The notes below the pieces were generated by a model. The model saw only the letters and a list, made by a program, of their open reading frames with translations. It was not told the origin of the DNA and searched no databases. Source: CAVRAW01 sp963716135 (GTDB lineage Bacteria; Planctomycetota; Planctomycetia; Pirellulales; JADZDJ01). Taken from it: a DNA stretch of 64,000 bases. Location of the stretch: contig OY970289.1 in the NCBI GenBank assembly GCA_963716135.1, positions 3,348,001 through 3,412,000 on the forward strand, in the 5' to 3' direction. Made by a program: the position numbers and the translations under genes. Shown one piece after another: positions 14,832 to 22,452 of this stretch (positions are counted from its first letter, which is position 1; each line of letters starts with the position of its first letter).

Positions 14832-16568
14832 CTAGGTTTCCGTCGCGAAACCAATTTGCTTGAGTCGGTACTTTGTTTCGCGCATTAGCTGCCGGGCTTG
14901 TCGCACGGTCCGCCGAAGTTCACGTCGAGGACTCAGCGTGGCACGCAGAGTGGTCAGTTCGCGCACAACGCGACCGGCGAGCTCGGCATCTTTTCCTAAG
15001 TGAATTGTGTGCAGCGCGTGGTGCTGCCGGAACCGCAATAGCCAATGGCAATCATGCGCGGGCCACCGGCGGTCGCGCTCCAAGTACCCGCCTCGACGCA
15101 ACAGGTTCAATTGTTGGTCGTCGAGGCCCAGTCTGCGAATCGTGACGAATGGATCGTCGGCAGCTCTCTTGCGGCTGCCGACTTCCGGGTCGCGCGTTTT
15201 CCATGGGGAGCGATCCTTCAAGAACGCCAAGATTTGACTACTGATGGCCAACAATTGTGTATACGATTTATCGCCGCGGTCACGCGCACCACGCTGATCC
15301 CAGAACATGCCCTCCTGCACCAAGAGCATTTGATGGTCAAACAGCTCGCAGAGATGAGCGAAGTGGCATTGGGCCGCGCGATCCTCGGGATCAATTAGCG
15401 TCGATGCCCGCTCAAACATTGGCAGTAAAACATGCTTGGCATAAGCCCGCCGGTAATTCGCTTCGGCCTCCTTTCGGTTCTGATGGCGCTCTGCTGTATT
15501 CGAGTTGTCGAGTCGGGCGTCGTGGAGCGAAGCCATCGCCGCAGCGAGTTCCCCCAGGACTGGCTGCGATTTGCTTTTTCCTGTCGGTAGATCGAAATCC
15601 TTTTGATAATCGTTCATCGCGCTTTTTCGAAGTGCATCCTGATACAAGTCCATCAGCTGCCGTTTCAGAGCGTATTCCATCACCTCCCATGACTTGGCGG
15701 TCGGAGCCCAAAGTTCGAGCCCGGATAAATTGAATTCCGAGCATTCTTCCAACTTCAGCAGGTGGTCGAGCCCGCGACGGATGGCATTGGGCCTGACCTG
15801 CGTGCGGGAGATCGGCGACCAACCCATCAAAACAATTCGCTGAAGATGTACCTGTTCATAGCCGGCAGGCGTGGAGTTGGAGGTCGGTGCATCAGCGCAG
15901 AAAGTGCCGTCTTGCGCCTCAGTCACCGGCATCGGCTGGCAAGACTCGCTGGGCTGCTCCTCCTCATCCAACGGATTGCCGTTTTGCATTTGGTCCGCGG
16001 GTCCAGACTCAGCTGACACGTCTTTGGGCGTTTCCTGCTCATTTGGGCAATAACCGAAATCATAAAGCTGCTCATAACGTAACCTATCGCGCTTTCCGAA
16101 TTCGGAGACGCCGACAATCGGTACGGCGGGCAATCCCAAATGTCGCAGCAGGATCGCGTGCGGCAAATCGGGGGTGATGATGATTGTGCCATCGGCACGA
16201 TTGATCGCTTCGCGCGTGAATCGATCATCAAAAGCAGCGAACAATGGGCAGGCGTCAGCCTTGACGCAGCCGCGCTCCGTCATGAGGTCATTGAATTTAC
16301 CGGAACTTGGATCTGCCAACGCCACCACTGCCACCGCGGGTTCAGACAAGAAGGGATGCAGCACGAGTTTCCCTTCATCATTGCGATGCAAAATCTTGGA
16401 CGCTAACAATTCCTCCTCAGAATGGCACGACGTAAGGGTGCGCAAGGCGTCATCCAGTACGATCGGCCCAGCGAGGCAATTCCGGTCTTGAACAAGCGAG
16501 GACCACGGTGGATCCATTGGAAACGGTCGACATAGATCCACGTAGGTTTCGAAACATGTGCGTTCCAT
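14832..16568 (-). CDS. Large orphan protein of unknown function
   Basis: About 578 residues starting at ATG 16568, which AAAGGA precedes by 10 nt. I recognise no family. A central segment, GTIIITPDLPHAILLRHLGLPAVPIVGV, has the hydrophobic strand-Asp-helix rhythm of a Rossmann/Toprim-like core, but catalytic Toprim acids cannot be placed with confidence. It is followed by an acidic low-complexity linker and a long Arg-rich helical C-terminus, which could bind nucleic acid. It sits in the accessory region, divergent from the ubiquitin-like operon. Confidence 0.6.
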   Translation of the reverse strand: MERTCFETYVDLCRPFPMDPPWSSLVQDRNCLAGPIVLDDALRTLTSCHSEEELLASKILHRNDEGKLVLHPFLSEPAVAVVALADPSSGKFNDLMTERGCVKADACPLFAAFDDRFTREAINRADGTIIITPDLPHAILLRHLGLPAVPIVGVSEFGKRDRLRYEQLYDFGYCPNEQETPKDVSAESGPADQMQNGNPLDEEEQPSESCQPMPVTEAQDGTFCADAPTSNSTPAGYEQVHLQRIVLMGWSPISRTQVRPNAIRRGLDHLLKLEECSEFNLSGLELWAPTAKSWEVMEYALKRQLMDLYQDALRKSAMNDYQKDFDLPTGKSKSQPVLGELAAAMASLHDARLDNSNTAERHQNRKEAEANYRRAYAKHVLLPMFERASTLIDPEDRAAQCHFAHLCELFDHQMLLVQEGMFWDQRGARDRGDKSYTQLLAISSQILAFLKDRSPWKTRDPEVGSRKRAADDPFVTIRRLGLDDQQLNLLRRGGYLERDRRWPAHDCHWLLRFRQHHALHTIHLGKDAELAGRVVRELTTLRATLSPRRELRRTVRQARQLMRETKYRLKQIGFATET

Positions 16569-17260
16569 CGCGACCAAATCCTTTCATAAGCCGCACTGCT
16601 GGCGGACAATTCAAAGTGTGTTGGGGATGCAGGGCGAGATTGGTTTGATGCATTTGGCGATTCGAACAAATCACTCGCGCGGTTGCGGCTTTGAACCAAC
16701 AACGTATTCCAGCGCAGAGAGACACTAGCCAAAACGTGTAGCCAATTCAGCGTGCGAAAAGAAATCTTCCTTGATCCTGTTTTCGAAGAAAAACCCGTCC
16801 TTGGGTCTACAAATTCATGTTATCTGTTACTCGCAGAATGTCAAGCAGTGGCTAGCCTGCCAAGCGGATCGGACCTATCAGACGCGGGAATTGAGCAGTT
16901 TCCTCGCAAATCTCAAACTGGCCGAAGGAATTGGTTTAGCCGGTTTTTATCGTGCTCATCTCCCGATCGGCTTCGTGAATTGGCCTCTGCGAAGAGGTTC
17001 ATCCGACCTGGCGGTGTGGATAAAGAGGATCGCTTCACTTTCAAAGCCCCGACTGATGGGCGCGACTAAATTCGCGGGGTTTCCGCGGCATAAATCGTGT
17101 GGAGATCGACCTAGCTGGCGGGGCGACCGACACAACTTCGGTCCTAGTGCAAAGCGCATTTAGTGCTGCACCAGGACCTTTCCGTTTGTTAGGCGGCCGA
17201 TGTGCTGCCAAATGGTTTGGCTGGAAATCGACTGTTTTAACTATTTAGGAGGCAAACATC
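16569..17260. promoter_or_regulatory. Divergent region between orphan gene and ubiquitin-like operon
   Basis: About 690 bp. Open frames on the plus strand (16752-17163) have no ribosome site or recognisable protein character, so I call no gene. AGGAGG at 17248-17253 is the ribosome site of the next gene. Promoters are presumed but not identified. Confidence 0.4.
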
Positions 17261-17464
17261 TTGAACTTCAACATACTGATTGTCAGTTCTTTGGCCCTGC
17301 TGTTGGCCGTCGTGGCGCTGGTGCGCGAGGTGCGCCTGCGACGAGCTTTGCAAGCCGTGTTGGCCCGTATCCTCGCGCGCTGGAGGCAATATGTTTCTGG
17401 AAAACCTTCGTTCCCTCTGGACGACAATCCTGCTGGCGATGATCGCCGCCACCGGCTGCGGTAG
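17261..17464 (+). CDS. Small single-pass membrane protein, first gene of ubiquitin-like operon
   Basis: 67 residues beginning with TTG, preceded by a strong AGGAGG. Residues 3-22 (FNILIVSSLALLLAVVALV) form one transmembrane helix, followed by an Arg-rich amphipathic segment. No family recognised. It overlaps the next gene by 74 bp in another frame, which implies tight coupling. Confidence 0.6.
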   Translation: MNFNILIVSSLALLLAVVALVREVRLRRALQAVLARILARWRQYVSGKPSFPLDDNPAGDDRRHRLR

Positions 17465-17954
17465 CGACAGCGATCGCGTGGCGGAAGTGGCGCTGGAATC
17501 GTCCCGGCGCCAAGCAGCCTTAGATCGGGAAATGGCCCGGCTGAACCGGGAAATAACGGAAGGGACTCGGCAGCTCGTCGAGTCGCGTGGCGAGGCCGAT
17601 CGTCAAATTCTGGCCCAACAACAGGAGTTGCAGCAGCAGCGACAGCAACTGGACGACGAACGTCGCGGAATCGCCAGCCAGCGGCTGCGCGAATCGTTGT
17701 TGGCTCCGATTTTGACGAACCTAGGTTGGCTGGCGGTGTGTAGTTTGCCGCTGGTGTTGTGTTGGTATTTGCTCCACGGCTTGGGTCGAGAATCGGCCGA
17801 AACGCCAGTAACTCAGCTGCTCGTGGATCATCTCATGCTGTCGGACGATCCGCTGGTGCAATCGGGCGGGGGCTCAGCAGGAATGCCAGCAAGGGATAGC
17901 GCGCCGCACGATCCAGACAGCTCGACGGCGCAGCGGCTGACCAGTTGGCGTTGA
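17391..17954 (+). CDS. Lipoprotein-like coiled-coil membrane protein
   Basis: 187 residues. The N-terminus (MFLENLRSLWTTILLAMIA then ATGCGS) is a lipoprotein signal with cysteine near residue 23. Residues about 30-105 are a Gln/Arg/Glu-rich coiled coil. Residues about 115-135 (LGWLAVCSLPLVLCWYLL) form a transmembrane helix, followed by a polar tail. It lies directly before the ubiquitin-like gene. A membrane scaffold for the conjugation enzymes is an inference from position. Confidence 0.7.
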   Translation: MFLENLRSLWTTILLAMIAATGCGSDSDRVAEVALESSRRQAALDREMARLNREITEGTRQLVESRGEADRQILAQQQELQQQRQQLDDERRGIASQRLRESLLAPILTNLGWLAVCSLPLVLCWYLLHGLGRESAETPVTQLLVDHLMLSDDPLVQSGGGSAGMPARDSAPHDPDSSTAQRLTSWR

Positions 17955-18063
17955 TCGAAGATGTGTTTCGTCGTGATAGGGCGCGAGTCGTTATCCGCCG
18001 ACCAGCGCCGTTGAGTGCAATTTTGTTTCCAACTTTTCACATTTACCTCGGAGAAACTGACCC

Positions 18064-18294
18064 ATGAAACTGCTCTTCATCAATAACGACGGTGGCGGCT
18101 TTGCCGACTACTTGGAAGTGGCCGCCGGATCGACGGTGGCCTCGTTCTTCCAAAACCAGTTGCCCCATGGCAAACCGCAGGACTACTTGATCCGCGTGAA
18201 TCGCCAACCGGTTCCCGCAGAATATGTCTTGCAGGAGGGGGATCGAATCAGTTGTACCCCCACCAAAATCCAAGGTGCGCTGGTGTCCATCTGA
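18064..18294 (+). CDS. Ubiquitin-like beta-grasp protein (Ubl)
   Basis: 76 residues with a beta-grasp pattern: strand MKLLFINND, strand DYLEVAAGSTV, helix ASFFQNQL, strand YLIRVNRQPV, then YVLQEGDRISCTPTK, the turn-strand seen in MoaD/ThiS/ubiquitin-like proteins. The C-terminus is KIQGALVSI, so no Gly-Gly is exposed. Activation would need trimming, perhaps after the G-A by the adjacent JAB protease, or the system uses a different tail. Predicted to be the modifier charged by the E1 (20008) and passed to the E2 (18384). A terminator-like hairpin follows. Confidence 0.8.
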   Translation: MKLLFINNDGGGFADYLEVAAGSTVASFFQNQLPHGKPQDYLIRVNRQPVPAEYVLQEGDRISCTPTKIQGALVSI

Positions 18295-18322
18295 AATCTC
18301 TCTTTGTGTCGCGATCTGATCT

Positions 18323-18364
18323 TCGGGACCTGTCGGCGCTACGCCGGCCGGTCCCGATTTTTTT
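18323..18364 (+). terminator. Intra-operon terminator or attenuator after the Ubl gene
   Basis: TCGGGACC pairs with GGTCCCGA around a GC-rich loop, followed by seven T. It lies between the Ubl stop and the E2 start. It would let the modifier be made in excess of its enzymes. Confidence 0.75.
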
Positions 18365-18383
18365 CAACCAAGCGGAGATGATT

Positions 18384-19423
18384 ATGTCCACTTACCATAA
18401 ACCTTTTCTGCGTGCCGCCAGCGTCATCTGCCAGGAGTTGACTGGCGCGGCAGGCGCACGACGTACGCTTTCGCTTCCCGCCGCGCAGTGGCGCAACCTG
18501 GTGGAATCGGCCCACAGTATTAAGTTGGCCCGCAGTCGAGGCTGGCTGCATGCCACACGCTGCCGGCAGGAGCAGTTGCTGGCGGAAATGAGCTACCTGC
18601 AGCAATCGTTCACCTGGTTGATGGACGAACTTCGGGAGGCGATTCCCGAGAAGATCGTTCCAACAGCAGGAGATGTCTATCGGGATCTGGTTTCCTTGGA
18701 GGAGCAGTTCACCGACGTCCAGTGTGATTTGGAGGAGCACGTGGTCGCGGTGACCACCGAACCGGTGGTTCTGGACGGGATCGATCTGGGCGCTTCCAGA
18801 TCCGATTGGATTGGCAGGAACTTGAGCAATCGCAGCCCTACAAGGTCGTAGCCTTGGATCCGCATCCGGCCGAATCGAATCCATCCGTCACCCATCCGCA
18901 CGTCAGTGAAGAAATCCTGTGTGAAGGGGATGGTCGGCAGGCGCTGCGCGCGGCGTTGGCCGGCGGACGGCTGCTGGATTTCTTCACGATTGTCGATCGG
19001 CTGCTCTGCACCTACGCCCCGGGGCGGGCGTACGTGGAAATGGATCACTGGGACGGCCTGGCTTGCCACGATTGCGGCTCGATCGTCTCGGCGGAAGATC
19101 GCTGGTGCTGCGATCGCTGTGAAGAAGTGATTTGTGCCGACTGCGGCAGTTCCTGCCCGCATTGTGATCGGACCTGCTGCAGCGGCTGCTCGAGTCGCTG
19201 TCCCCTGTGCGATGAGTCCAGTTGCGCGAGCTGCCTCGAGCGTTGTGTGATTTGTCGATGCATGGTGTGTCCCGATTGCCTTTCCATTGACCCTAACCAA
19301 TGTGTGCAATGCCATGAAAAACTCCATGAAGAACCTGATCAGGACCGCCGACAGCCGGCGGATGAAGAGCCTGAGCCTGCGGTTCACCCCGCGGGCTTGG
19401 GCGAAACTACTGTTTCTGCGTGA
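18384..19423 (+). CDS. E2 ubiquitin-conjugating-like domain fused to RING-like zinc region (frame change near 18790)
   Basis: About 346 residues. ATG 18384 follows CGGAG. The N-terminal 110 residues are helical. An E2 fold follows: ...VVAVTTEPVVLDGIDLG, then after one missing base RFQIRLDWQELEQ, YKVVALDPHP, and the active-site segment THPHVSEEILCEGDG, matching the HPN...C layout of E2 enzymes with candidate catalytic Cys at codon 18920. The C-terminus (from LACHDC) holds ten CxxC pairs in about 85 residues, a RING-like or treble-clef zinc cluster that could act as a built-in E3. The two halves are in different frames. Inserting a C gives DLG-RFQIRLDW, so I call one gene. Neighbours encode Ubl, JAB and E1. 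Confidence 0.8.
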
Positions 19424-20018
19424 CCGGGGAGCGACGGAAGTGGGAGGCTTTGGAATTAGCGACCCGGATGATCTGTTGCTGTTGACCGATTTGGCGCTGG
19501 TCGATCAGCTCTGCTCGGTGGCTTCCGTAGAGTTTGCCGATAGTGCGGTGGCGGATTTCTTTGACCAGCAGGTGGACGGCGGCCGGTCCCCTGCGCAGTT
19601 TGCCCGGATCTGGGTGCACACCCATCCGGGCAATTCGCCGGTGCCCAGCAGTGTCGATGAAGACACCTTTGCGCGGGTGTTTGGCCAGAGTGATTGGGCG
19701 GTGATGTTCATCCTCGCGCAACACGGCCAAACCTCCTGCCGGCTGCAACTCAACGCGGGCCCGACCGGAGCGATCGAAATCCCGGTCTGCGTCGATTACA
19801 GCCAGCCGTTTGAAGCGAGCGACCATGCAAGTTGGGAGGCAGAGTATCGGGCGAAGGTTGAAGCGTCGCCCGACGTGTGGTTTCCCAAGGATGCGGCGGT
19901 ATCGGGTGACAGGATGCCTCTAATCGGCAGAGTTTCAGACCTCAAAGCCGCGCACGATGAGTATGGTTTCGAAAGCAATGGCGGGGCTCCGCCATGGGAG
20001 GATGAGTATGGGTTTTGA
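19314..20018 (+). CDS. JAMM/JAB (Mov34) metalloprotease, putative deconjugase
   Basis: About 234 residues. The JAMM zinc signature is complete: Glu in ATEVGGFG (about residue 42) and HTHPGNSPVPSSVD (from residue 102), which fits HxH-x7-S-x2-D. It is predicted to trim the Ubl tail and/or remove the Ubl from targets. ATG 19314 is one of three candidate starts (19326 and 19362 are alternatives) and lies inside the end of the E2-RING gene. The stop overlaps the E1 start. The tail has a repeated DEYGF. Confidence 0.82.
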   Translation: MKNSMKNLIRTADSRRMKSLSLRFTPRAWAKLLFLRDRGATEVGGFGISDPDDLLLLTDLALVDQLCSVASVEFADSAVADFFDQQVDGGRSPAQFARIWVHTHPGNSPVPSSVDEDTFARVFGQSDWAVMFILAQHGQTSCRLQLNAGPTGAIEIPVCVDYSQPFEASDHASWEAEYRAKVEASPDVWFPKDAAVSGDRMPLIGRVSDLKAAHDEYGFESNGGAPPWEDEYGF

Positions 20019-20664
20019 AACCGATCGCTTGGCGCCGCAGTTGGAACTGGTGCCACCTGCGCGTCTGGCCAGCATGTCGGTCAGCGTGATCGGCGTGGGA
20101 GCCATTGGGCGGCAGGCGGCGCTGCAGTTGGCATCGCTGGGCGTGCGTCAGTTGCAACTTGTGGATTTCGATTCGGTGGAAGCGTCCAACATCACCACCC
20201 AGGGATACGGCCAAGACGACTTGGGCCACGCCAAGGTCGCAGCCACTGCTGCGGCGATTGCCCGGCTGGATCCTGCTATCCAGATCGATGCGGTCTATGA
20301 CCGATTTCGACCGCGGCGGCAGATAGCAGAAACTGTGTTTTGCTGTGTCGATTCGATCGACACGCGGGCTGCCATTTGGAGAGCGGCTGACAAGGTCTGT
20401 CAGTTTTGGGCCGACGGGCGGATGTTGGGGGAAGTGCTGCGAATTTTGGCGGTCGCCGATCCAGAAAGTCGCCGGCACTATCCGTCCACGTTGTTTTCCA
20501 GCGACCAGGCGCAGCAGGGGAGCTGCACATCTCGCAGCACGATCTACGCTGCGAGTATTGCGGCCGGGTTGATGGTGCACCAGTTCACGCGCTGGTTGCG
20601 CCGCTTGCCGGTGGATCGCGACGTGTCGATCAATTTGCTGGCCGGCGAATTTTCGGTCATCTGA
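20008..20664 (+). CDS. E1-like adenylating enzyme (ThiF/MoeB/HesA family)
   Basis: 218 residues from ATG 20008, which GGAGG precedes at about 7 nt. GVGAIG (residues 29-34) binds ATP. VDFDSVEASNITTQGY and CCVDSIDTR are the family's Asp and Arg/Asn-type nucleotide motifs. GSCTSRSTIYAASIAAG supplies a candidate catalytic Cys (about residue 173). It is short, with no separate Cys or ubiquitin-fold domain, like bacterial E1s. It is predicted to adenylate the Ubl C-terminus and form the thioester. Last gene of the operon, before a strong terminator. Confidence 0.88.
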   Translation: MGFETDRLAPQLELVPPARLASMSVSVIGVGAIGRQAALQLASLGVRQLQLVDFDSVEASNITTQGYGQDDLGHAKVAATAAAIARLDPAIQIDAVYDRFRPRRQIAETVFCCVDSIDTRAAIWRAADKVCQFWADGRMLGEVLRILAVADPESRRHYPSTLFSSDQAQQGSCTSRSTIYAASIAAGLMVHQFTRWLRRLPVDRDVSINLLAGEFSVI

Positions 20665-20697
20665 TGATATTTGCTGTCGGCCGAGTTGATCGGCAAG

Positions 20698-20728
20698 AAA
20701 AAGACACCAGCTCTTTGGTGTCTTTTTT
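20698..20728 (+). terminator. Rho-independent terminator of the ubiquitin-like operon
   Basis: AAGACACCA and TGGTGTCTT arms with a GCTCTT loop, then seven T. It lies about 35 bp after the E1 stop. Confidence 0.9.
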
Positions 20729-20825
20729 TAGCTCTGCGAGCTTCCGCGCTCGGCGGAGTCTTCAAGGGCTGCAATCGCTCGCGCTCCACCGGGGTCCAAT
20801 CCCCAGCAATCAGGGCCGGACCGGC

Positions 20826-22448
20826 CTATTCCGGCACGAACGATTCGGTCACCGTCACTTCGCGCACGTCGCGGGCATCGGGCTCGTAGCAGCGAATGCG
20901 AATGCGAATGCCGCGCAGCGGATAGGGATACGGGGGAGATGTTTCGTAGCCGCTGCCGCCGCCGCCAGTTATCCCGACAATCTGATCGGTGCCTTCGTCG
21001 ACGGGGCCGCTGCCGCCGTCATCCTGATCTAGCCCATCCATTTCGTAATGGAACGACCAGGTGTCGAAAGTCGCAGGCTTTTGGCTGTATTGTCCGTAAT
21101 CCGGTAGATTCGTCGTGGAGTCCTTGTGATCGTCGAATATCCACGTTTGCAAAATCGTGGGACTGGAATTGGCTGCCTGCAATTGTGACTTTGTATCGCC
21201 CGCGCCTACGAATTGGCCGCTGCCCAGCGCGTTGTTGTTGTACAAATCGACATAACCTCCAACCACAGGCGGAGTGAACGGGGTGCCGGCCGCGTATCCT
21301 GGATCGCCAGGCAACACCGCCAGACCACTGTTGTTTTTGACCTGCACGGTCGGATCCCATACCTGCACGTCGAACGACAACACGTTGGTGAGCACCACAT
21401 CTTCACCATAGCGGGTGTAGGAAGGAATTGTCGGATCAATCTGGTAAATGCCGGTGCTTAGTTTTCCGCCGAATGGAACCAGCATCGAAGGATCGACTTT
21501 GTGGGGAAAGCCATTGAATGGGGCAGTGCTGTTATAGGCGTGGGCGTAACGGCATTCGCGTTTGGTCAAGTCGCTCAAGGTGTTGCCGTCGTAGCTGCCG
21601 GTGGCCAAATTCAGGTGCGCCGAAATGTCGTCCAGGCCGCCAGTAATGTTGGTCAAAGGCACCGACACCGGCCCGCCGCCCCAAGTGGGAAGCACCAGGA
21701 ACACTCGGCGATACAGCGTGAACGTCGGAGGATCGACGGGCGTCTTGTTGTCCGATTGCAATGTCGGGCGCAGAAACCACACCACTTCCGCCACGTTGGA
21801 TTGAACGGTCGGGTAGCCCGGCAGCGAAGAGCGGCCGATATACGGTCCCTCCTTGCTGCGGATGGTGAACATCAGCACGTCGTCGGTATCGCCCAGGGGA
21901 TACTTCTCAATGGAATTGCTGGAATTGAACAGCCCGCCCGTCGCAGGATACGCGGCCGTGTAGGCGCCGCTCGTCAGGCCGTTGTTCAACAAAGGCGAAG
22001 CAGAAACCGCAGGCGTTTTGTCGCATAGCGGACCCTCGATGATTTCAAAATAACCCGAGCCCGTTTCTGGGCGCTGCCACACGGTCATGTCGCACGTGTG
22101 CGATTCCAAATCGCTGCGCAGCCGCTGGGCTGCCGAACGCATCCGGCTATTCAGCTCGATCATCGATCGGGCCGCCCCCACTTTGCTCCCCACGTCGCTG
22201 AACAACTGCGTGTAGGCCATCATCAAAAGCAGCACGCAAACCAGTGACACCAGCATTTCGACGAGGGTTAAGCCAGGGCGCAGGGCGCAGGATGCAGGGC
22301 GCAGACGGCGGGAAGGCAGAAGGCAGAATGCAGAAGGCAGAATATTAGACTCTGCGCCCTGCGCCCAGCGCCCAGCGCCCTCAATCTTCAATTTGCGATT
22401 TGCACTTTTCATTTTGCCACCCGGCCACTGACCACGGACCACGGACAA
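20826..22448 (-). CDS. Pseudopilin with long C-terminal domain (GspJ/GspI-like)
   Basis: Up to 540 residues. A type III (prepilin) signal, GLTLVEMLVSLVCVLLLMMAY, follows a long leader made of heptanucleotide-encoded words (PSAFCLLPS, RPASCALRPG). The mature part is a large soluble domain (RMRSAAQRLRSDLESH..., many Pro/Gly). It is predicted to be processed by a prepilin peptidase and to be a minor pseudopilin of the adjacent secretion/pilus machine. The true start is uncertain because the leader is repetitive; methionines at residues 1 and 13 are candidates. Confidence 0.75.
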   Translation of the reverse strand: MSVVRGQWPGGKMKSANRKLKIEGAGRWAQGAESNILPSAFCLLPSRRLRPASCALRPGLTLVEMLVSLVCVLLLMMAYTQLFSDVGSKVGAARSMIELNSRMRSAAQRLRSDLESHTCDMTVWQRPETGSGYFEIIEGPLCDKTPAVSASPLLNNGLTSGAYTAAYPATGGLFNSSNSIEKYPLGDTDDVLMFTIRSKEGPYIGRSSLPGYPTVQSNVAEVVWFLRPTLQSDNKTPVDPPTFTLYRRVFLVLPTWGGGPVSVPLTNITGGLDDISAHLNLATGSYDGNTLSDLTKRECRYAHAYNSTAPFNGFPHKVDPSMLVPFGGKLSTGIYQIDPTIPSYTRYGEDVVLTNVLSFDVQVWDPTVQVKNNSGLAVLPGDPGYAAGTPFTPPVVGGYVDLYNNNALGSGQFVGAGDTKSQLQAANSSPTILQTWIFDDHKDSTTNLPDYGQYSQKPATFDTWSFHYEMDGLDQDDGGSGPVDEGTDQIVGITGGGGSGYETSPPYPYPLRGIRIRIRCYEPDARDVREVTVTESFVPE

Positions 22449-22450
22449 CT
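22275..22450. repeat. Degenerate heptanucleotide repeat tract A
   Basis: Successive 7-mers such as AGGGCGC AGGGCGC, AAGGCAG AATGCAG and CTGCGCC CTGCGCC, switching from word to word. The tract covers the leader-coding part of the pseudopilin gene. Confidence 0.85.
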
Positions 22451-22452
22451 AA

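Noticed and set aside
16752..17163. Two overlapping plus-strand ORFs before the ubiquitin-like operon
   Set aside because: No ribosome site, no family resemblance, and they overlap in different frames.
18780..18800. Programmed ribosomal frameshift in the E2 gene
   Set aside because: No slippery heptamer or stimulatory structure is seen, and many other genes in the contig show the same kind of break.
17261..20664. PRTRC plasmid system
   Set aside because: JAB and ThiF are shared with PRTRC, but the modifier, E2-RING fusion and missing PRTRC-specific genes do not match that system as I know it.
21501..22028. Plus-strand ORFs across the pseudopilin gene
   Set aside because: Arg-rich shadow frames without ribosome sites.
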